From: Rostratula benghalensis
Taxonomy: Eukaryota > Chordata > Aves > Charadriiformes > Rostratulidae
Direction of reading: 5' to 3'
Length of the DNA stretch: 64,000 nucleotides
NCBI GenBank assembly: GCA_013399305.1
Contig: VXAI01000161.1
Span: forward strand, 1,279,393 to 1,343,392
Part shown: positions 38,560 to 51,200 of the stretch, piece after piece
Position numbering within the stretch: position 1 is the first letter of the stretch
Layout: every line of letters starts with the position of its first letter
The notes under the pieces: model-generated
Seen by the model: the letters and a program-made list of their open reading frames with translations, nothing else
Told to the model about the DNA's origin: nothing
The model's database searches: none
Translations under genes and position numbers: made by a program

Positions 38560-40178
38560 AGAACTTCCATGAAAAGAAGTTCCAAGAGCTTCCAACATGG
38601 GGCTGCTGAAAGGGACACACAGCACATGGTGAAAGCCAGTGTGGGTACAGCTGCAGTCCTTGATGCCTGCTATGCTTCAGTCCTTACGGGCAAGATCTGC
38701 CCTTCATGAATCTCAAGACCCAGAAATGAGCAGCTAAGTCTAGAACACAGAATATCTACTGTCAGTAGAAAAGGGATGTGCCCACAAGTGTTGAAGGAAC
38801 TGGCCAATGTCATTGTGAGACCACTACCAATTTTCTTTGAAAGGTTGTGGCGATCGAGGAAGGTTCCTAAGGAATGGAAGACAACATGTGTCACACCTTT
38901 CAAAGGGCAAGGAAGAATACCTGCAGAACTACAAGCCAAGTGACCTCACCTCAAACCCTGGCAAGGTGATGGAGCAAATAATCCTGGAAGCTATTTCCAA
39001 GCACACAAAGAATGGGGAGGTGATGAGTCAGGATGAATTTACAGAGCAGGAATCACACTTCTACAGCCTAATTGCCTTCCACAATAAATCCATGAGCTCA
39101 GCCAGTGAGGAGAGAGCAGTGGATATGGTTTATCTTGACTTTAGCAAGGCTTTTGACAGTCTCCCATAACTTTCCTCCAGAGGTACTGACAAAATGCAGG
39201 TTTGCTAAGTGGACAATAAAGCAGATTGAAAACTGGCTGAACTGCCAGGCTCAGAGTGGTTGTTGTGACCATCAGCACAAAGCCTGAGGCCAGCTGCCAA
39301 TGTTGTAGCCCTGAGATCAATATTGGGGCCACCACTGTCTAACCTCTTCACTAATGAGCTGGAAGATGGGACAGAGCACAGCAACAGCAAGTCTGCAGAT
39401 CATAAACGATGGGGAGGTCTGGCTGATACACCAGATGTGTGTGCTGCCACTCAGCAGCCTGGAGAAATAAGCCAACAGGAACCTCGTGAAGTTCAGGAAA
39501 GGGAAGTTTTGGGAGAAACAACCCTGTGCACCAGCACAGGCTGGTGAGCAACTGGAAAGCAGCTCTGGCCAGAGAATCCAAGAAACTGACTGTGCATCAG
39601 CACTGTGCCCTTGAAACTAAGACCAGTTGTCTTCCAGGGTGCATTAGAAAGAGCCTTGCCAGCAGGTAGAGGGAGAGGATACATCCAATCGTTGATGCAC
39701 ACCGTAAGTGCACTGAGCAGTCCCATGCTTTCAAGTCCAAGAGAGAGATGGACAAATTGGAGCAGCTCCAGCACTGGGCCATGAACACAATCGCAGGACA
39801 GGAATATCTGGAGAGTGGCTCAGAGCTGAGATTGTTGGAGTTGAAGAGAAGGCTCAGAGGGACCTTATCAATGTGTATCAATATCTCAAAGCAAGACTGA
39901 GACAAACTCTTCATGGCAATGCACAGTGAAAGAACACAAGGTAACGGCCATAAATTCAAATAGGAACTGCCACTCAAAGAAAATACTGGTTTTACACTGA
40001 GGCAGATCACACGCTCGTACAGGTTGCCCAGAGAGACACTGTGGAGTCTCCATCTTTGGTCAAAACCAAACTTAACGTAGTCCCAAGCAACCTGCTCTAG
40101 GTGACCCTGCCTTCAGGAAGGGTGTTAGATTAGACAGTCTCCAGTGATTCCTTCTGATCCTAGAAGTTCTGTGATTCA
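38560..40178 (+). mobile_element. Old CR1 LINE with degenerate reverse-transcriptase ORF2
   Basis: This is the longest CR1 in the window (about 1.6 kb). Recognisable ORF2 pieces in order are: LKELANVIVRPL with WRSRKVPKEWK (38.79-38.89 kb); LTSNPGKVMEQIILEAISKH followed by DMVYLDFSKAFDSLP at 39123-39169, which is RT motif A with its catalytic Asp; KQIENWLNCQAQ; VALRSILGPPLSNLFTNELE; and the ORF2 end near 40010-40120. Several frameshifts and stops break the frame, so it cannot make protein. It ends near AGAAGTTCTGTGATTCAGG. Its divergence suggests it is older than the short copies. Confidence 0.9.
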
Positions 40179-41690
40179 GGTTCTGAGAGGTGACAAAAAA
40201 ATTTAAAAAGGTAATTATTTTTTTTTGTTTCAAAAAAAATCAACATATGGAAAGAGATTAGAGATTTTCAGGGGACATACACCAACTGCAACCCAACAGC
40301 AGGTTAAGCCATTGGTCACCTCACCCACAGTAAGATCTCGGAGTACTTTTGAAGCGCGTTGGTGGTCTTATGGAACACGTCGAGTTGCGATGAAGTCAAG
40401 TCACAAGACTCTTTCTCAGGAAAGGAAACACAGAAACAGGGACTACACACGTTACTGCCTTCAGCTGAGGAGCAGCAATGACAGGATGAGCTTGAACACA
40501 CACACCCTTCTCCTATTTGCATCCACTCCATTAATTTTGAGAGGTTTTTAGAGTAACTAGCAACATGGGTGTGAAATAGAGAGAGAGCACAGCCCATGAC
40601 AGTTCCACACCACTCACACTTTATATTCTCAGTACATTTGTCTCTCTTCCTTCCCTCCACCATGACACTTCATGAAACTCCCTGTTTGAGATGAAGAAAG
40701 GTCAAACCTGCTTTGTACATTATTCTCTTTCCTGGCTTTGCATTTTACTTGACACTCACTTCCCCTTCCCTCCCCCTGAAAACGAATAGATTAGAGTATC
40801 CTGAAAGACAGAGAAGAGTTTAATGTAGCCTTGAAAATCAATACTTTCCTTTGCAAAAGAAAATGCTTAGCTCTCAGAAGAGTTTTTATCCCTTAATCTG
40901 GGGAATTACTAATAATATCTAGAATTCAGAATGGTACTTTCAATTAAGAGAGGCTTAACTTTCATTCAACCCCTTGCAGGAAGCCAGCCACTATTACCTT
41001 TATTTTACAGAGCAATTGAACTGTCTAATTTAAAGTCACAAAGCAAATAAGTGATAGTAAGAACTAGATTTCAACTTTCTGTCTCAAACGTAACTAAATG
41101 TATTGTATATATGTATTCATTAAAGCAAAGATCCAAAGCCACTGCCTTTGTCAATACTCACCATTGAAAGGATGGAAAACTACATAAATCTTTCACTTCA
41201 AAGTGATAATACACAAAACAACGTTTTTTCACTTGAAAGATTCATTGCTCAAGGTATTGGTGGGAATTTATATGGACCCTTAGCCGTAGATTTTATACAT
41301 ATACAGTTAGCTGAAGTTAAGTTTGAAGCAGAAAATGTCAATTTTTCTTTTTAAGGAAGCTGTTTAGGTGATTTTCTCAAAACATAGAAAGCACAAGCAG
41401 GAGCAGCCCAGGTGAAGCCATCAAACATGAGCTTGGAGGGTGCTGGGAAAGCTCGGCCAGGGCTGCTTATCTGGCTGCCCAAAGTCCTACTGGTTGGTTA
41501 ACAGCAGCTCTGAAAGACCTGCAGTTTTGTGGAGTGCTTCCAGAGCAGCCATCACATCGGGTAAGATGAAGAAGGCCACGTAAAGAAAGCTTCGTGAAGC
41601 AAACTTCTTCACGGTTGTGAGCAAGATACTACTGCTATGTTTTACCACTGAAAAAGAGAAATAAAGAACACCAGACTACCTCATTTTCAC
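40179..41690. other. Noncoding sequence, no gene seen
   Basis: Unique AT-rich sequence with no recognised element. Confidence 0.6.
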
Positions 41691-41840
41691 AGAATCTTAG
41701 AATGGTTCAGGTTGGAAGGGACCTTAAAGATTCTTGTTCCAGCCCTCCTGCCATGGGCAGGGACACCTCTCACCAGACCAGGTTGCTCCAAGCCCCATCC
41801 AGCCTGGCCTTGAACCCCTCCAGGGATGGGGCCACCACAC
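41691..41840 (-). mobile_element. CR1 LINE 3' end fragment
   Basis: Plus strand: CACAGAATCTTAGAATGGTT, AAGGGACCTTAAAGATTCTT, ACACCTCTCACCAGACCAGG (one mismatch to the shared 20-mer), ending at CCTCCAGGGATGGGGCCACC. Confidence 0.9.
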
Positions 41841-43342
41841 AACAACATTCACTAAGAGGTAAATGATTTGCAACAGTGCAGAGTGTATGTAATGGTAAGT
41901 TACAGTCTTATGCTACAAGGACACAAAGTGCAGTCCTATACACATCAGCCACTTTCTATGTAGTTCTACAACCCAGTTCTCCAGAGCTGTGGAGCACTAA
42001 AAACTCAGTAATTTAAGGCTTTGGTTGCACTTCCAGTGTGACTTAGCAAGAATTTGCTACTTTCAGCTGACCATATCATAGTACCAGATATAGGGGTATA
42101 AGTGTAATAGAAAAATTAGCAATAATCTTATTGAAGACATTGAATTTTGGAAGAAACCACCAAGGTAACTTGCATGAGCTATATTTTCAAGTTGGCGAGT
42201 GTATGCGGAGCTATTTAAGTGTTTCAAATGTATAGGTTACTGTTTTAAACCTAAATAAAAACCAAAGGTGTCGGTAAGTCTTCCTGGTGTCTGTACCAGT
42301 AAGTTCTAAAAATTCAATTATTGAGTCACAATCCAACAGCATTTTCCTAAAAAGCAATACCAATATGATCTTTGAACTCCGGCCTTCTCTATTCTTCTTT
42401 TCCCCCCAGATTCTCCATTGCTCCAGCTACACCCTGCAGTAGAGAATAGATCAAATCAGGTGTCCTTTGCTCCTACAATCTCCTTGTCTTGCGTGGAAAA
42501 GCATGCACTGGTAGGACACACAGATTTCCCCGAGCTCTTCAGCAGGCAAGTTATGAGTGTGAAGTACCACAAAAACAGTGATTTCACCACTGCAAGACCC
42601 TCAAGAAAGAAATTAAGGAAAAAGAAAAAAAAAAAAAAAAAGGAAAGAGGAAACAGCGGGTGTTTCAGCTGAGTTCAGGCTGAATTTCAAGTGTGAGAAC
42701 TATTTGTTTAATTTCCAAGTCTTTCTGTTCAAATGAATATTTGACTTCTCCTAAACAGTGAATACAGTAAGAAATAAAAGGTGCTTTTTTTTTTCACAAA
42801 CAGCTAAGATATTGAGCCTCCTGCTTGGTTGATAGAATTCTTTGGAGAGGAGTCATCCTCTAATGTACATACCAATTTTCCCTTGTGAAAAGGAGCAGCA
42901 ATCATAACCAACAAGTTGAACGTTAGCATATTTGCGACCTAGCTGTCAAATCGGAATGTGTGAATTACAAGTGCTGCTTCCTCCATTGATGCTCTGAATT
43001 TAACATATGCCAGCTTACACGGGGCTTGGAGATGAAGAGCATCTTTAAAGGGATGGAAAACATACGCCCCCTTCTCCCTCCGGAACAGAAAGAAGAAAAT
43101 TAACGTTTGGTTGTAAATGCAACAAAATCAATCACAGCTCTTTGATAATAGGTTTGTCTGAGCTCCCCTGGAAAACAGGACACTTGAGAATTCTTAACTA
43201 CAGTAGATACAAAATCCAAAATGGCCTTTGCAGTTGCAGTGAATTAGCGCCAGGGAAGGTTAAAATATTTCCCATACAAATCCCAGAACAGCTTTGCTTC
43301 CACAGGAATATGGCAAGATCTGGCAGAAGACGAGAAGACAAG
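41841..43342. other. Noncoding sequence, no gene seen
   Basis: Unique sequence with an A-tract at about 42627-42643. No exon was recognised. Confidence 0.6.
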
Positions 43343-43727
43343 ATCACAGAATCGTTATGGTTGGAAAGGAACTCTGAGATCAAATGTAACCATACACACA
43401 CACACAAACCCCCCGACATCTCAGACACCAGAGCATGCCCTGAAGTGCCACGTCTACATGTTTCTTAAATATCTCCAGGGTTGGTGACCCAAGCACCTCC
43501 CTGGGAAGGCCCTTCCAGTTCTGACCACTCTTTCAGTTAAGTCATCCTTCATAATATCTTATCTGAACCTCCCCTGCTGCAACTTCAGACCATGTCCTGT
43601 GGTCCTGTCATTATCCCCTTGGGAGAAGAGGTCAGCACCCACCTCTCCACCACCTCCTTTCAGGGAGTTGTAGAGGGCAAGGAGGTCTCCCCTCAGCCTC
43701 CTCTTCTCCAAACTAAACATGCCCAGG
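43343..43727 (-). mobile_element. CR1 LINE 3' fragment (third subgroup)
   Basis: Plus strand: ATCACAGAATCGTTATGGTT, GGAAAGGAACTCTGAGATCA, a short CA run, then AGACACCAGAGCATGCCCTG, CACCTCCCTGGGAAGGCCCT. It ends at CTTCTCCAAACTAAACATGC. The CA run near 43395 is part of the subgroup's sequence and is also present in the copy at 47249. Confidence 0.9.
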
Positions 43728-44507
43728 ATCATCATGTGAACCAAAATGCATCTCCTTTTACCCACAGCAGCGTGGGGCAAATACTCTTCCCAATTTTAGC
43801 GAAGGGCACATCCAAGAGAATCTAGAGAAAGGAATGAATGAGTGAGTAGGTGTTATGGGGGATCTTACACTTAATTTCAGTAACTCTAGATAAAACAGGG
43901 GAAGTGTTTGTAGTAGAACTACATTCCCTGCTATACACTCAAAAGCAAAACATGAGAAAGTTGTAAGAAAATGGTCTTTAGCTGTGTTTAGAGAAAACAC
44001 CAGCAGGAGTTTCTGCTTTTTGCTCCCCAATTACAGGATCCCCAGATATTCCTCACAGTATTCCCACTCAGCATTGTATTAATGAGGGCTCTGAACAGCA
44101 GGAGTCTCTTCAGACCTGTGTGGAGGCGCCTGGTTAGGTTTTCTCTTTAGCTTGCTCTACGAGTACCCGACACCTCTCAATCCAACTGATTCAAAAAGAA
44201 CAATGTTAATTCTTGTAAAATAAACTAGCATCGCAGCAGCTAATGATTACTTTGCACAACTGACCATACTTTACATACCTTTATCACTTTATTTTCCACA
44301 AACCCAATTCCAATCCTGACATCGTGTATGTTCACCTTGATGAGCAGCCAAAGACCAAATTCTGCCTTGGGCTGCCAAGACTCTTTCCTGACTTCTAAAT
44401 TACATCTAGAACACTCCAGGAATCAAGGAGTTGAAGTTTCTAACATACATGTACCAAAACTGATCATTGAACCACTCTTCTACACTTGCATACACACATT
44501 CCTGTCT
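43728..44507. other. Noncoding sequence, no gene seen
   Basis: Unique sequence, no recognised element. Confidence 0.6.
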
Positions 44508-44800
44508 AGTCCAATCCCCATGCCAGAGCAGGAACACCCAGAGCAGGTCACTAAGGAATGCATCCCGGTGGGTTTTGAATGTCTCCAGAGAAGGAGACTC
44601 CACAACCTCTCTGGGAAGCCCCTTCCTGTGTTCCCTCACCCTCACCGTGAAGTTTTTCCTCATATTTAAGTGGAACCTCCTCTGTTCCAGCTTGCACCCA
44701 TTGCCCCTTGTCCTATCATTGCCTGTCACTGGGAAGAGCCTGGCTCCCTCCTCCTGACACTCACCCTTCCCATATTTATAAACATTCAGGAGGTCATCAT
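44508..44800 (-). mobile_element. CR1 LINE fragment lacking its 3' tail (second subgroup)
   Basis: Plus strand starts inside the element at TCTAGTCCAATCCCCATGCC, then AGAAGGAGACTCCACAACCT, CCCCTTGTCCTATCATTGCC, and CATATTTATAAACATTCAGG. The minus frame reads [20 protein letters not shown]. The usual ATAGAATGG tail is absent, so the 3' end was lost after insertion or diverged. Confidence 0.88.
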
Positions 44801-47248
44801 TAACATCATTAAAAGAAGCTCACACTCAGAAGCCTTTTGGTTGTTAGGCACTGGCGAGACATTAACTTGTAATTTCTCTGTTGCTTCTTCCACCAGAACT
44901 GTATCAGAATCTCTGACAACATAAACTGCAGTCACCCAGGCCGTTACATGCCCAAACTAAGCAACCACATACTAAAAAAAAAAAGGGTAACACTTTTAAA
45001 CACCACAGGCTTTGATGGTTGGGTGTTGGGTTTTTGTATTGTAGAGATTTAGGGTAGCCATCCATCTTGGAGCATTCCTGGCAGATAACATCAGTGGTGC
45101 CTCACCACTGGAGATAGCCAAATAAAACATCCAAATTAGCATTCTTTCTCAAACTATTTTCTCTTTTTGCTACAAAAAGATTAACACATTCTACAGGTTG
45201 AGCAGAAAATAGAATGGAATTTTTTATCCCCCTTCAAAGCAGTATTTTTATTCCCAATCCTCTTTAGGATTTCATCTCTGCACCTTAAAAGTGGGGAATA
45301 TTTCCAAAGGCAGGAGTGAGGGGCAGGGGCTGCTTCAGCAATTGCAGACTCTGTGTTTTGAACTTCCCTCATATGCAACACCTCAACTTTCCAATTGTTC
45401 TTCCAGACTCCTGCCTTTCAGAAAACAAACAAATAACAGTATACCCCTTTCTCCTGGGCCCCTTGTCCCCAGCCCCTTTTTCTTCACTCACACAGGTAAT
45501 TCAGATCCTTTCACCCACGTGCTGTAATTGTAACATGCCATAATTGTAACGTGCTATTTCCAGAATATTTTCTTATTTCTAAGCCTCCCCTGTAAAAAAG
45601 CAAGAAGAACTGGAGAATGAGTAGTTTGGTGCAATGAAAGGAGTATAACAGAACAAATGGAAACCCAGCACAAGGTTCAGAAGTTGCCCCCAGAGTTCTA
45701 TCAGCCACCAGCTCAAAGACAAGACCTCTTAGAAAACAGACAAACCCTGGTCCTTCAGAACTTAACTATATCTATATTCTAGATTCACGAGTTCACCATT
45801 TAAATTCCTCTCGGAAACACTGAGGAAAAATTGGTAATTTTAAGTAGAGGAGTAGAAGACAGAAGATGGAAGCAGACACATACTGCAGCATCAAGCCAAT
45901 AGGAAACTCTACTAAACTTCACTTCAAATACCAAAAAACCCTCCTTGAATACAGAAATCTTCTCTGCTGTATAGCTACAGTAGCAGAGACTTTGCATATC
46001 CTTATGAAGCACTCAAAAAGAAAAGGGAATATGGGAGACCTTTATCAAACTGGCCTAGAAGTAGCTTAACTAGGAGCAATCCATGCCTAGGGCTGGCTCA
46101 ATGACCAAAGGACCTTAGAGGTTGTCCCATTTCTACTCTCTTCACACTCCCTGGGGCAAGCAAGACGCTACACAATTTCACAAGTATATGCCATCAACCC
46201 AGTGGAATTGGCCAAACCGTCAGTTTAAAAGCCTAAATTAGGCAGGGTAAGGAAATTGGACTTGAATTCAATAGTAACCAAAAGCAGTTCATCTCAGGGG
46301 AAAAAAAAAAAAAAATATCTGACTTCAGTGTGTGAATACCCAGCACGCTGAAGCTGTTAATTAACCAAAGTTCAGTAATATCCCCTGGGATTAGAATGCT
46401 CTTTGTTCCACTTGCTTGGGTGCCAAGTCTCACAGTAAAATAAGACGTTTCTCATAAGCAGTGCTGTAATAGCTCAATCAAAAATTTGCAGGAGGAATGA
46501 ACGGCAGGTCTCCAACAGAAAGGTATTTAGCTCTCTCCCAAGACACAGAGCTGATTCAAATATATTTTATATAAACTTTTTCCATCGATAACAGTCTCAA
46601 TCAAGAACACTCAGGACAAAGCGAAGTGAAAGCGGAGACCAACTCACACCCACCACGTTCCTGCCTCTGAGTGTGGCTGCACTGGACAACTACAACTGAA
46701 AATAAATTTATATTACCAATTCATTACCAATATCTTATTTTTATCGAGGTAAAAACTAACATTTGTTTCGCATTGTAAGTTTTCTATAACACAGTTCACA
46801 CTGATCCCACGGTCCCCACCCCTACTTGTCTTTTCACCTCTCCACAGGTGGGACTTCTTTCTTACAAGAGAAGCCACTTTTTAACATGCTATTTTTGACG
46901 TATAGCTGGTGCTTCTTCCTTCTCAGAGTTGCTACAAGTTATAACATTAACCAACAGCAAGGGGATTTGCTATTTTCTTGGTAGAGAGCCACAGGTTCTC
47001 AGACTAATCCTCACGCTCAAAATCACAAGGCTCTGCACCATTCCAACAGCCACTTGGAAATGCGTTTCGCCTTGTTTGGAAGGAAAAAAAAAAAATCCCA
47101 AATCTTCAAAACATGAAGCAACTTAAACTCAGAAAGGCTCTTTCAAGTGAAAGCAGTTAAGACTCAGGATTTCCAAGCCTGACTGTAGCACCTCAGCTGC
47201 CAAACAAAACTGCCTCCACCTTGTCCTTCCCACTAATACCGCTTTACC
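44801..47248. other. Noncoding sequence, no gene seen
   Basis: Unique AT-rich sequence with A-tracts near 44975, 46299 and 47086. Confidence 0.6.
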
Positions 47249-48228
47249 GAATCACAGAACCATCATGGCTGGAAAGGACATCTGAGATCACGAAGTCCAA
47301 CCATACACACACACAAAAACACCCCTAATATCTCAGCAACCAGAGCATGCCCTAAAATGCCACATCTACACGTGTCTTAAATACTTTCAGGGATGGTGAC
47401 CCAACCACCTCCCTGGGCAGGCCCTTTCCAGTGCCTGACCACTCTTTCAGTAAAGTGATTCTTCCCAATATCTAATCTAAACCTCCTCTGCTGCAACTTC
47501 AGACCATTTCCACAGGTTCCTGTCATTATTCCCTTGGGAGAAGAGGCCAACACCCACCTCTCCACAACCTCCTTTCGGGCAGTTGTAGAGGGCAAGGAGG
47601 TCTCCCCTCAGCCTCCTCTTCTCCAAACTAAACATGCCCAGTCCCCTCAGGTTATCCTTGGAGGATTTGTTCTCCAGACCCCTCACCATCATGGTGGCTC
47701 TCCTCTGGACATGCTCCAGCACTTCAATGTCCTTCTTGTAGTGAGGGTCCCAGAACTGAACACAGCACTCGAGGTGAGGCCTCACCAGTGCTGAGTACAG
47801 AGGCACCATCACTCCCGTACTCCTGCTGTCCACGCTATTCCTGATCCAGACTAGGATGCTGGTGGCCTTCTTGGCCACCTGGGCACACAGCTGGCTCATG
47901 TTAAGCTGGATGTCCACCAACACCCCAGGTCCTTTTCTGCTGGGTGGCTTTCCAGCCACTCTTCCCTGAGCCCATAGCGCTGCAGGGGGTTGTTGTGGCT
48001 GAAATGCAGGACCCAGCACTTGGCCTTCTTGAACCTCATACAGTTGTCCTTGGCCCATCGAGCCAACCTGTCCAGGTCCTTCTGTAGAGCTTTCTTACCC
48101 TCAAGCAGACCAACACTCCCACCTACTTTGGTGTTATCTGCAAACTTACTGAGGGTACACTCAATTAACCAAGACTGGCCACAAAACTGAGCCCTGAGGG
48201 ACACCACCAGTGACCGGCCACCACCAAG
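47249..48228 (-). mobile_element. CR1 LINE fragment with end of ORF2 (third subgroup)
   Basis: The plus strand starts ATCACAGAACCATCATGGCT. Minus-strand frames contain [20 protein letters not shown] (in place of the usual RT FADD, it reads FADN), [40 protein letters not shown], and [16 protein letters not shown]. The frame shifts near 47930. A segment between CACTCAATTAA and AAGACTGGCC is missing compared with typical CR1. It is inactive. Confidence 0.92.
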
Positions 48229-51200
48229 ATTTCACAATAGTAGCATGAAGCAAAGAAATACTGGCCAGAATCAAAATAAAGAAAATTTACCTCAAGCTTA
48301 AAAAAAAAAAAAAATAATCAAAAGTTAATCTGGAAGCAGTCTAAAGTGAATTAACGTTACATAACATTTTCACTAACACACTTTCACTTTTCAAAACGGA
48401 AGTCAGATTTATTTAACATTAAGTGTAACAACACATCAGAAATCAATATCCACTTATAAAATAAAGCAAAGTAACATGAATAAACACAGGAAAATACTGT
48501 CTGAGACTCCCCAAGCAGGACATTTCTCATAAGACTCACAGAAAAAAAAAAAAAGGCAGAAAAGAAAAATAATTTTTTTATATGCAAAACAGACTCAATT
48601 CCCCAAAACTCAGGGGTTTGTGGTTTTGTTGGGGTTTTCTTCCAGTTGTAAAGCCATATATAGCTAATGAGAGGTAAAGCAGAAAGGGGAATGAAACGCA
48701 TCATGCTGTACAACACCAAAGAAATACTCCAGCTGCATCCGTGTACAGCACTAACAACATGCAGTCGGCTGAGGTTAAAAAAGCAAGTCCAGGGTGTGTA
48801 TACATTATAGAGAGACAGAAACTCGTCCGTCTGAGGGCTTTGTTTCTTATTTTAGTTCAACTCATGGAAACAAACAGAAGCCGAGAGCAAACAGAGGAAG
48901 AGGGGAATCTGCATGAAGGACATCTCTTCCCAGAAACAGCATCTTAAGGTTTACATTGTGCATGTATTTACTTGTCTTGGTCCTCTTCTTCCTGTGTCAT
49001 TGGAACCTACCTCGATCCAATGAGGGGCTCTACACAAATATCTACATCTTTATAAAGCTGCAATTAAACAACACAAGGCAAGTCATTCAAACGCCGCTAA
49101 TCTTTTAAGGCAGGCATTAATGTGCTGAACGCTCACCACCACTCAACGTTATTTAAATTCCAAACAAAACCAGGGCAAGACATCTCCCAAACAGCCTTGC
49201 TGAAATGTACGGTATTTTAATTGTTTTTGTTGCTTGGAGGAGAGCAATGTGAAATTACACACGCTACCAAATTCGTTAAGAACTATTTAAACAATTCTTT
49301 TAGACAAAAAGCTGGGATCTTTGTTGTTTCCAGTCGGTTTGCAGCCTGACAGATTTCTCTTGCCAGGCCTTTTTTTTTTTTTCCCCCCCTTTCCCTTCTT
49401 CAAGAACAGCAACTTCTTTAAACAAACCCACAGCTTTTGTCAGCTATTGAAAAGCAAGCAAGCACAGCGCACATGCAAGTTATCAGAATTAGATAGCCAA
49501 ATATAATTAGCCACAAAGTTCCAAGCAGTTAAGTACATCTACATTCCCCTGGGGAGACTCGGTCTTACTGGGAGATGGATTCAAAAAAGCTGGTAAAGAA
49601 CTCGGGTTACCCCGTGCACTCCAGAAGTTCTCTGCCTTCCACCCAAAGACTTCCAGGAACCCATCCTACCACCCAACAGGCTAATGAGTTAGAACAAATA
49701 TTCACTATTTAAATTCATTTCAGTGAGAACAGACTGATGGCTGACAGTGGAAGACTGAATTTTTGGTAGGGCTGGACACAGAGATCTTGATTTTAAATGA
49801 ATTTGAGTCTGAAAAGAACTGTGCACCATCAAGCTAAGATACAAATGAAAAACAAAATAAGGTGAGTTTTGAGAAGGGTAAGTTTACCCACTCATACACA
49901 AATTGCACCAGTCAATGCTGGACCCAGCAGTGGTTTTGCAGCAGTATCCAACCATGATCTAGGCTTTAAAAAGCAAATAATCACCACCATTTCTAGCCAT
50001 AAATTCTCAAATGAACAAAAAATAGCCTATTCTAAACATGAACATGAGTCAATTACGAGTACCTGGGGTTTTTTGGTAACACTTACAAAGAACTGAGAGG
50101 AAATAAAAGGAACATAAAGGAGGAATCTTCATTCAGATGTCTTTAGCACATATTAAACCAAAATCAACTTTAAGAGACATTAGCGAAATCCTGATTTGAA
50201 ACCGCTCTGAGGCCTGGCAATCCCAGAAGTTAATGCTGTAACTACCAAATTTAATGACACTGGGTCAAAAATTGAATAGAAATAGGAAGGTAACGACCTG
50301 CACAGCAAAGAATAAAAGTTTTTTCTCAGATAACTGAAAGCTTTGAGACTGAATGCACCTCTCATCTCCAGCAACACAGGTTGTAAGCATTCCTAAGTCT
50401 GACTTTTTCCATTCTCCACGACCCACAAGAGGAATTTCTTCTGCCCCTGCTCAAATTTGCTTTCCTGAACATCTAAGCAGAGATCAGCCCTCCCAACTCC
50501 CATTTCGGAGCAGCGCTGAAGGCACAGAACACGCACACCATTTGGAAAACTTGGGGTTCAAAGTTGTAGAAGATAACAAAAAAAAAAAACCAAACCAAAC
50601 CAAACGCAAGCCAAATCTGAAATTCTGAAAGACTGGACTGGTAAGTACTGCCATCCTGCATCAGTAACATCAGAGGCAAGGCCAAATAGGGAGTTTTTAA
50701 AGGTTAATATTGTTACATTTTGCTTGAATTCTGCTTAGGCACCAAGTGGGATTTCAGATCAGCACCATCTCGTGAGAGGTGGAAGGGGAAAAGCCTTGTG
50801 TTGAAAACGTGTAGGCCACCGGTGAAGCCTCAAAGGAAGGTCACCTGAACATGGAACTGGCAAAAAGCCTTTCTGGGGGCAACTGGTTCGACCAATATCT
50901 GTGTTTAAGTCACTAGTAAAAAAGTTTACCAGCCCTTAGAATCCAACAGCCTCAGTGGGCTTAACTGTTACCCACCATAAAACATCCAGGATGAAAATAC
51001 CTGGAGTGACTCGGAGCAAGCAGCGTTTAAAAACACGATAGTAATTCATCCTTTCAGACACTGCAACAGATCAGATGAACCACATTCAACCTACTCAAGA
51101 TATTGTACAAGGCAATAAGAGTGAAGAGGTCCAAGAACCAGTAATTCTCCATCTGACTGCTGATAAAAACCTTTCCCCCAGCCCCCAAGTTAAGCATTCA

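Noticed and set aside
38837..39169. 110-codon frame with a reverse-transcriptase motif
   Set aside because: It belongs to the degenerate CR1 at 38560-40178. It is counted as a mobile element, not a CDS.
47477..48058. 193-codon minus-strand frame resembling a gene
   Set aside because: It is the end of CR1 ORF2 in a frameshifted, truncated LINE, not a host gene.
767..48228. Spaced repeated blocks as a CRISPR-like or satellite array
   Set aside because: The repeats are dispersed CR1 copies in both orientations with irregular spacing, in a vertebrate genome.
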